Shown here piece by piece: positions 14,949 through 16,101 of a stretch of 16,101 bases of DNA. How positions within the stretch are numbered: position 1 is the first letter of the stretch; every line of letters begins with the position of its first letter. Source of the stretch: a bacterium (GTDB taxonomy: Bacteria > Eremiobacterota > Eremiobacteria > Baltobacterales > Baltobacteraceae); assembly GCA_021784715.1 (NCBI GenBank), contig JAJYHP010000001.1:1-16101 (forward strand). The letters run 5' to 3'. The notes beneath the pieces are model-generated. The model saw only the letters and a list, made by a program, of their open reading frames with translations, had not been told where the DNA came from and searched no databases. Made by a program: the position numbers and the translations under genes.

Positions 14949-16101
14949 ATGATCACGGCACGCACCTCGCTCGCGGCGCTCCTCTCCGCCTCACTTCTCG
15001 CAGCCTGCGGTGGTGGCGGCGGCCTCGGAAATATCCTCGGTGGAATATCGCCGACCCCCTCCCCGACGAACCCTCCGGGCGGCACGAGTAGTATCGGCTA
15101 TAGTTGCCCGAGTACCGTGAACGGTACGAGCACGACGCGCATGGCCGCCTCGCTCGCCTCGTTCGGTAGCGACGCGGTGCGCCGAGCCCCCACGAAGGTG
15201 GGTTCCTCGGCGAACGCGCAGCCGAGTACCTTTCCGGGATTACTTGAGGTCGTGCGCGACAACGCTGCCTCCACGTCGGCGCGCGGAACGTTATCGAGCG
15301 AGATCGCGCACGCCGGTGGGAACGTCACGCAACGCTTTACCTTCGCGAATATCGGGAAGAGTATCGATGTCGTCGCGGTCGATCCGGCGAAGAGCGCGGC
15401 GATCGCGGCGCAGATGCGCATGCTTCCCGGCGTCACCGAGGTCGTGCCGATGGGCCTGCGCTACACGCAGAGCGTGCTCGCACCGGTCACGACGAACGAC
15501 CCCTACTTCCACGGGTTCCCGGGTTCGACATCGCCGTATTACGAAGCGGGAAATCCCGCCCCGAGCCCGTCGCCCGGCACGAGCCTTCCGGGACAATGGG
15601 ACATGCACGCGATTTCGCTCGGGCACGCGTGGGCCTACTCGAGCGCCGCCGACGCACCCCCGGGATATCAAAACGCCTCGGCGATGGGCTCCTCTTCGAT
15701 TCGCATTGCGGTCGTCGATACCGGCGCCGACGTTACCCATCCGGAGTTGAAATCGAAGGTCGTCTACACGCATTGCTTTATTACCGATATTAACTCCGGC
15801 GTGCAATCGACGTCGAATTACGTCACCGATCTCGACGGTCACGGAACCGACGTCGCGGGGATCGCCGCGTCGGCAATCAATAATAGTCTCGGCTTCGTCG
15901 GCGTCGGCGGCAACGTCTCGCTCATCGTCGAGCGCGTCTTTCCTTCGCCGCCCTCGAACTGCACCTCTCAACTGAGTAGCAATCCGCAGGCGTGCAGCAC
16001 GAGCGCTTCTACCGCCGATATTGCCTCAGCGATCGGCGATGCCGTCGCGCACGGCGCGAAAGTGGTGAACTTGAGTCTCGGGGCGAGTTGTGCAGGTGGC
16101 G
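14949..16101 (+). CDS. Subtilisin-family (S8) serine protease lipoprotein, 3' end cut by window
   Basis: An open frame of 384 codons runs off the right edge. It starts MITARTSLAALLSASLLAAC, a lipoprotein signal with Cys20, followed by a Gly run and a Pro/Ser/Thr linker. A prodomain-like region (about 95-175; SIDVVAVDP ... LPGVTEVVPMGLRY) resembles the I9 inhibitor fold that assists S8 folding. The catalytic domain follows: Asp257 in IRIAVVDTGADVTHPEL and His298 in DGHGTDVAGIAAS, then AVAHGAKVVNLSLGAS. The catalytic Ser would lie beyond the window. The usual HGTHVAG reads HGTDVAG, a tolerated variant. A Pro/Ser insert (NPAPSPSPG) separates prodomain and catalytic domain. It probably acts at the cell surface or in the periplasm; the substrate is unknown. 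Separated from cinA by 55 bp, it may have its own promoter. Confidence 0.9.
   Translation, partial: MITARTSLAALLSASLLAACGGGGGLGNILGGISPTPSPTNPPGGTSSIGYSCPSTVNGTSTTRMAASLASFGSDAVRRAPTKVGSSANAQPSTFPGLLEVVRDNAASTSARGTLSSEIAHAGGNVTQRFTFANIGKSIDVVAVDPAKSAAIAAQMRMLPGVTEVVPMGLRYTQSVLAPVTTNDPYFHGFPGSTSPYYEAGNPAPSPSPGTSLPGQWDMHAISLGHAWAYSSAADAPPGYQNASAMGSSSIRIAVVDTGADVTHPELKSKVVYTHCFITDINSGVQSTSNYVTDLDGHGTDVAGIAASAINNSLGFVGVGGNVSLIVERVFPSPPSNCTSQLSSNPQACSTSASTADIASAIGDAVAHGAKVVNLSLGASCAGG

Overview
The window is a gene-dense stretch of bacterial chromosome with high GC (about 60% or more by eye). Nearly every gene overlaps the next, and GTG and TTG starts are common. I see no tRNA, rRNA, CRISPR array, transposase or phage gene. 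The Gram-negative-like lipoproteins, type-3 prolyl-tRNA synthetase, class II FBPase, Amj flippase and the general codon style would suit a little-cultured phylum such as Eremiobacterota (WPS-2) or a relative. That assignment is inference, not something the sequence proves.

Layout. (1) The left edge carries the 5' part of a PduO-type cobalamin adenosyltransferase on the minus strand, divergent from proS across 64 bp that contain a perfect 9-bp inverted repeat. (2) Positions 571-5356 hold five overlapping plus-strand genes: proS, an unknown exported protein, an M16 zinc peptidase, an Amj-family lipid II flippase, and a TPR lipoprotein that starts at TTG behind a strong ribosome binding site. 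Apart from proS the genes point to the cell envelope. (3) Positions 5342-8896 hold a minus-strand operon, transcribed right to left: a PIG-V-like mannosyltransferase with an extra N-terminal membrane region, a GtrA-family protein, and a GT39/ArnT-like glycosyltransferase. They look like a polyprenyl-phosphate-sugar-dependent glycosylation module. (4) Positions 8923-14893 hold six overlapping plus-strand genes: glpX, a dihydrolipoamide-dehydrogenase-like flavoprotein, a nitrilase-family amidase, nadE, a divergent precorrin-2-dehydrogenase-like protein, and cinA. (5) From 14949 to the right edge is a truncated subtilisin-family lipoprotein.

How the genes work together. The most coherent unit is the glpX-cinA operon. 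The amidase and NadE together have the two activities of glutamine-dependent NAD synthetase, normally one fused protein. CinA is expected to contribute NMN deamidase and ADP-ribose pyrophosphatase activities, so synthesis and salvage/repair of NAD sit in one transcript, with two further Rossmann-type proteins of uncertain substrate beside them.

No clearly new defence or mobile system is visible. The least conventional items are the split NAD synthetase next to a siroheme-synthase-like protein with a changed dinucleotide motif, the extended PIG-V protein, the unknown exported protein before the M16 peptidase, and strong enrichment of the palindrome GCGATCGC.
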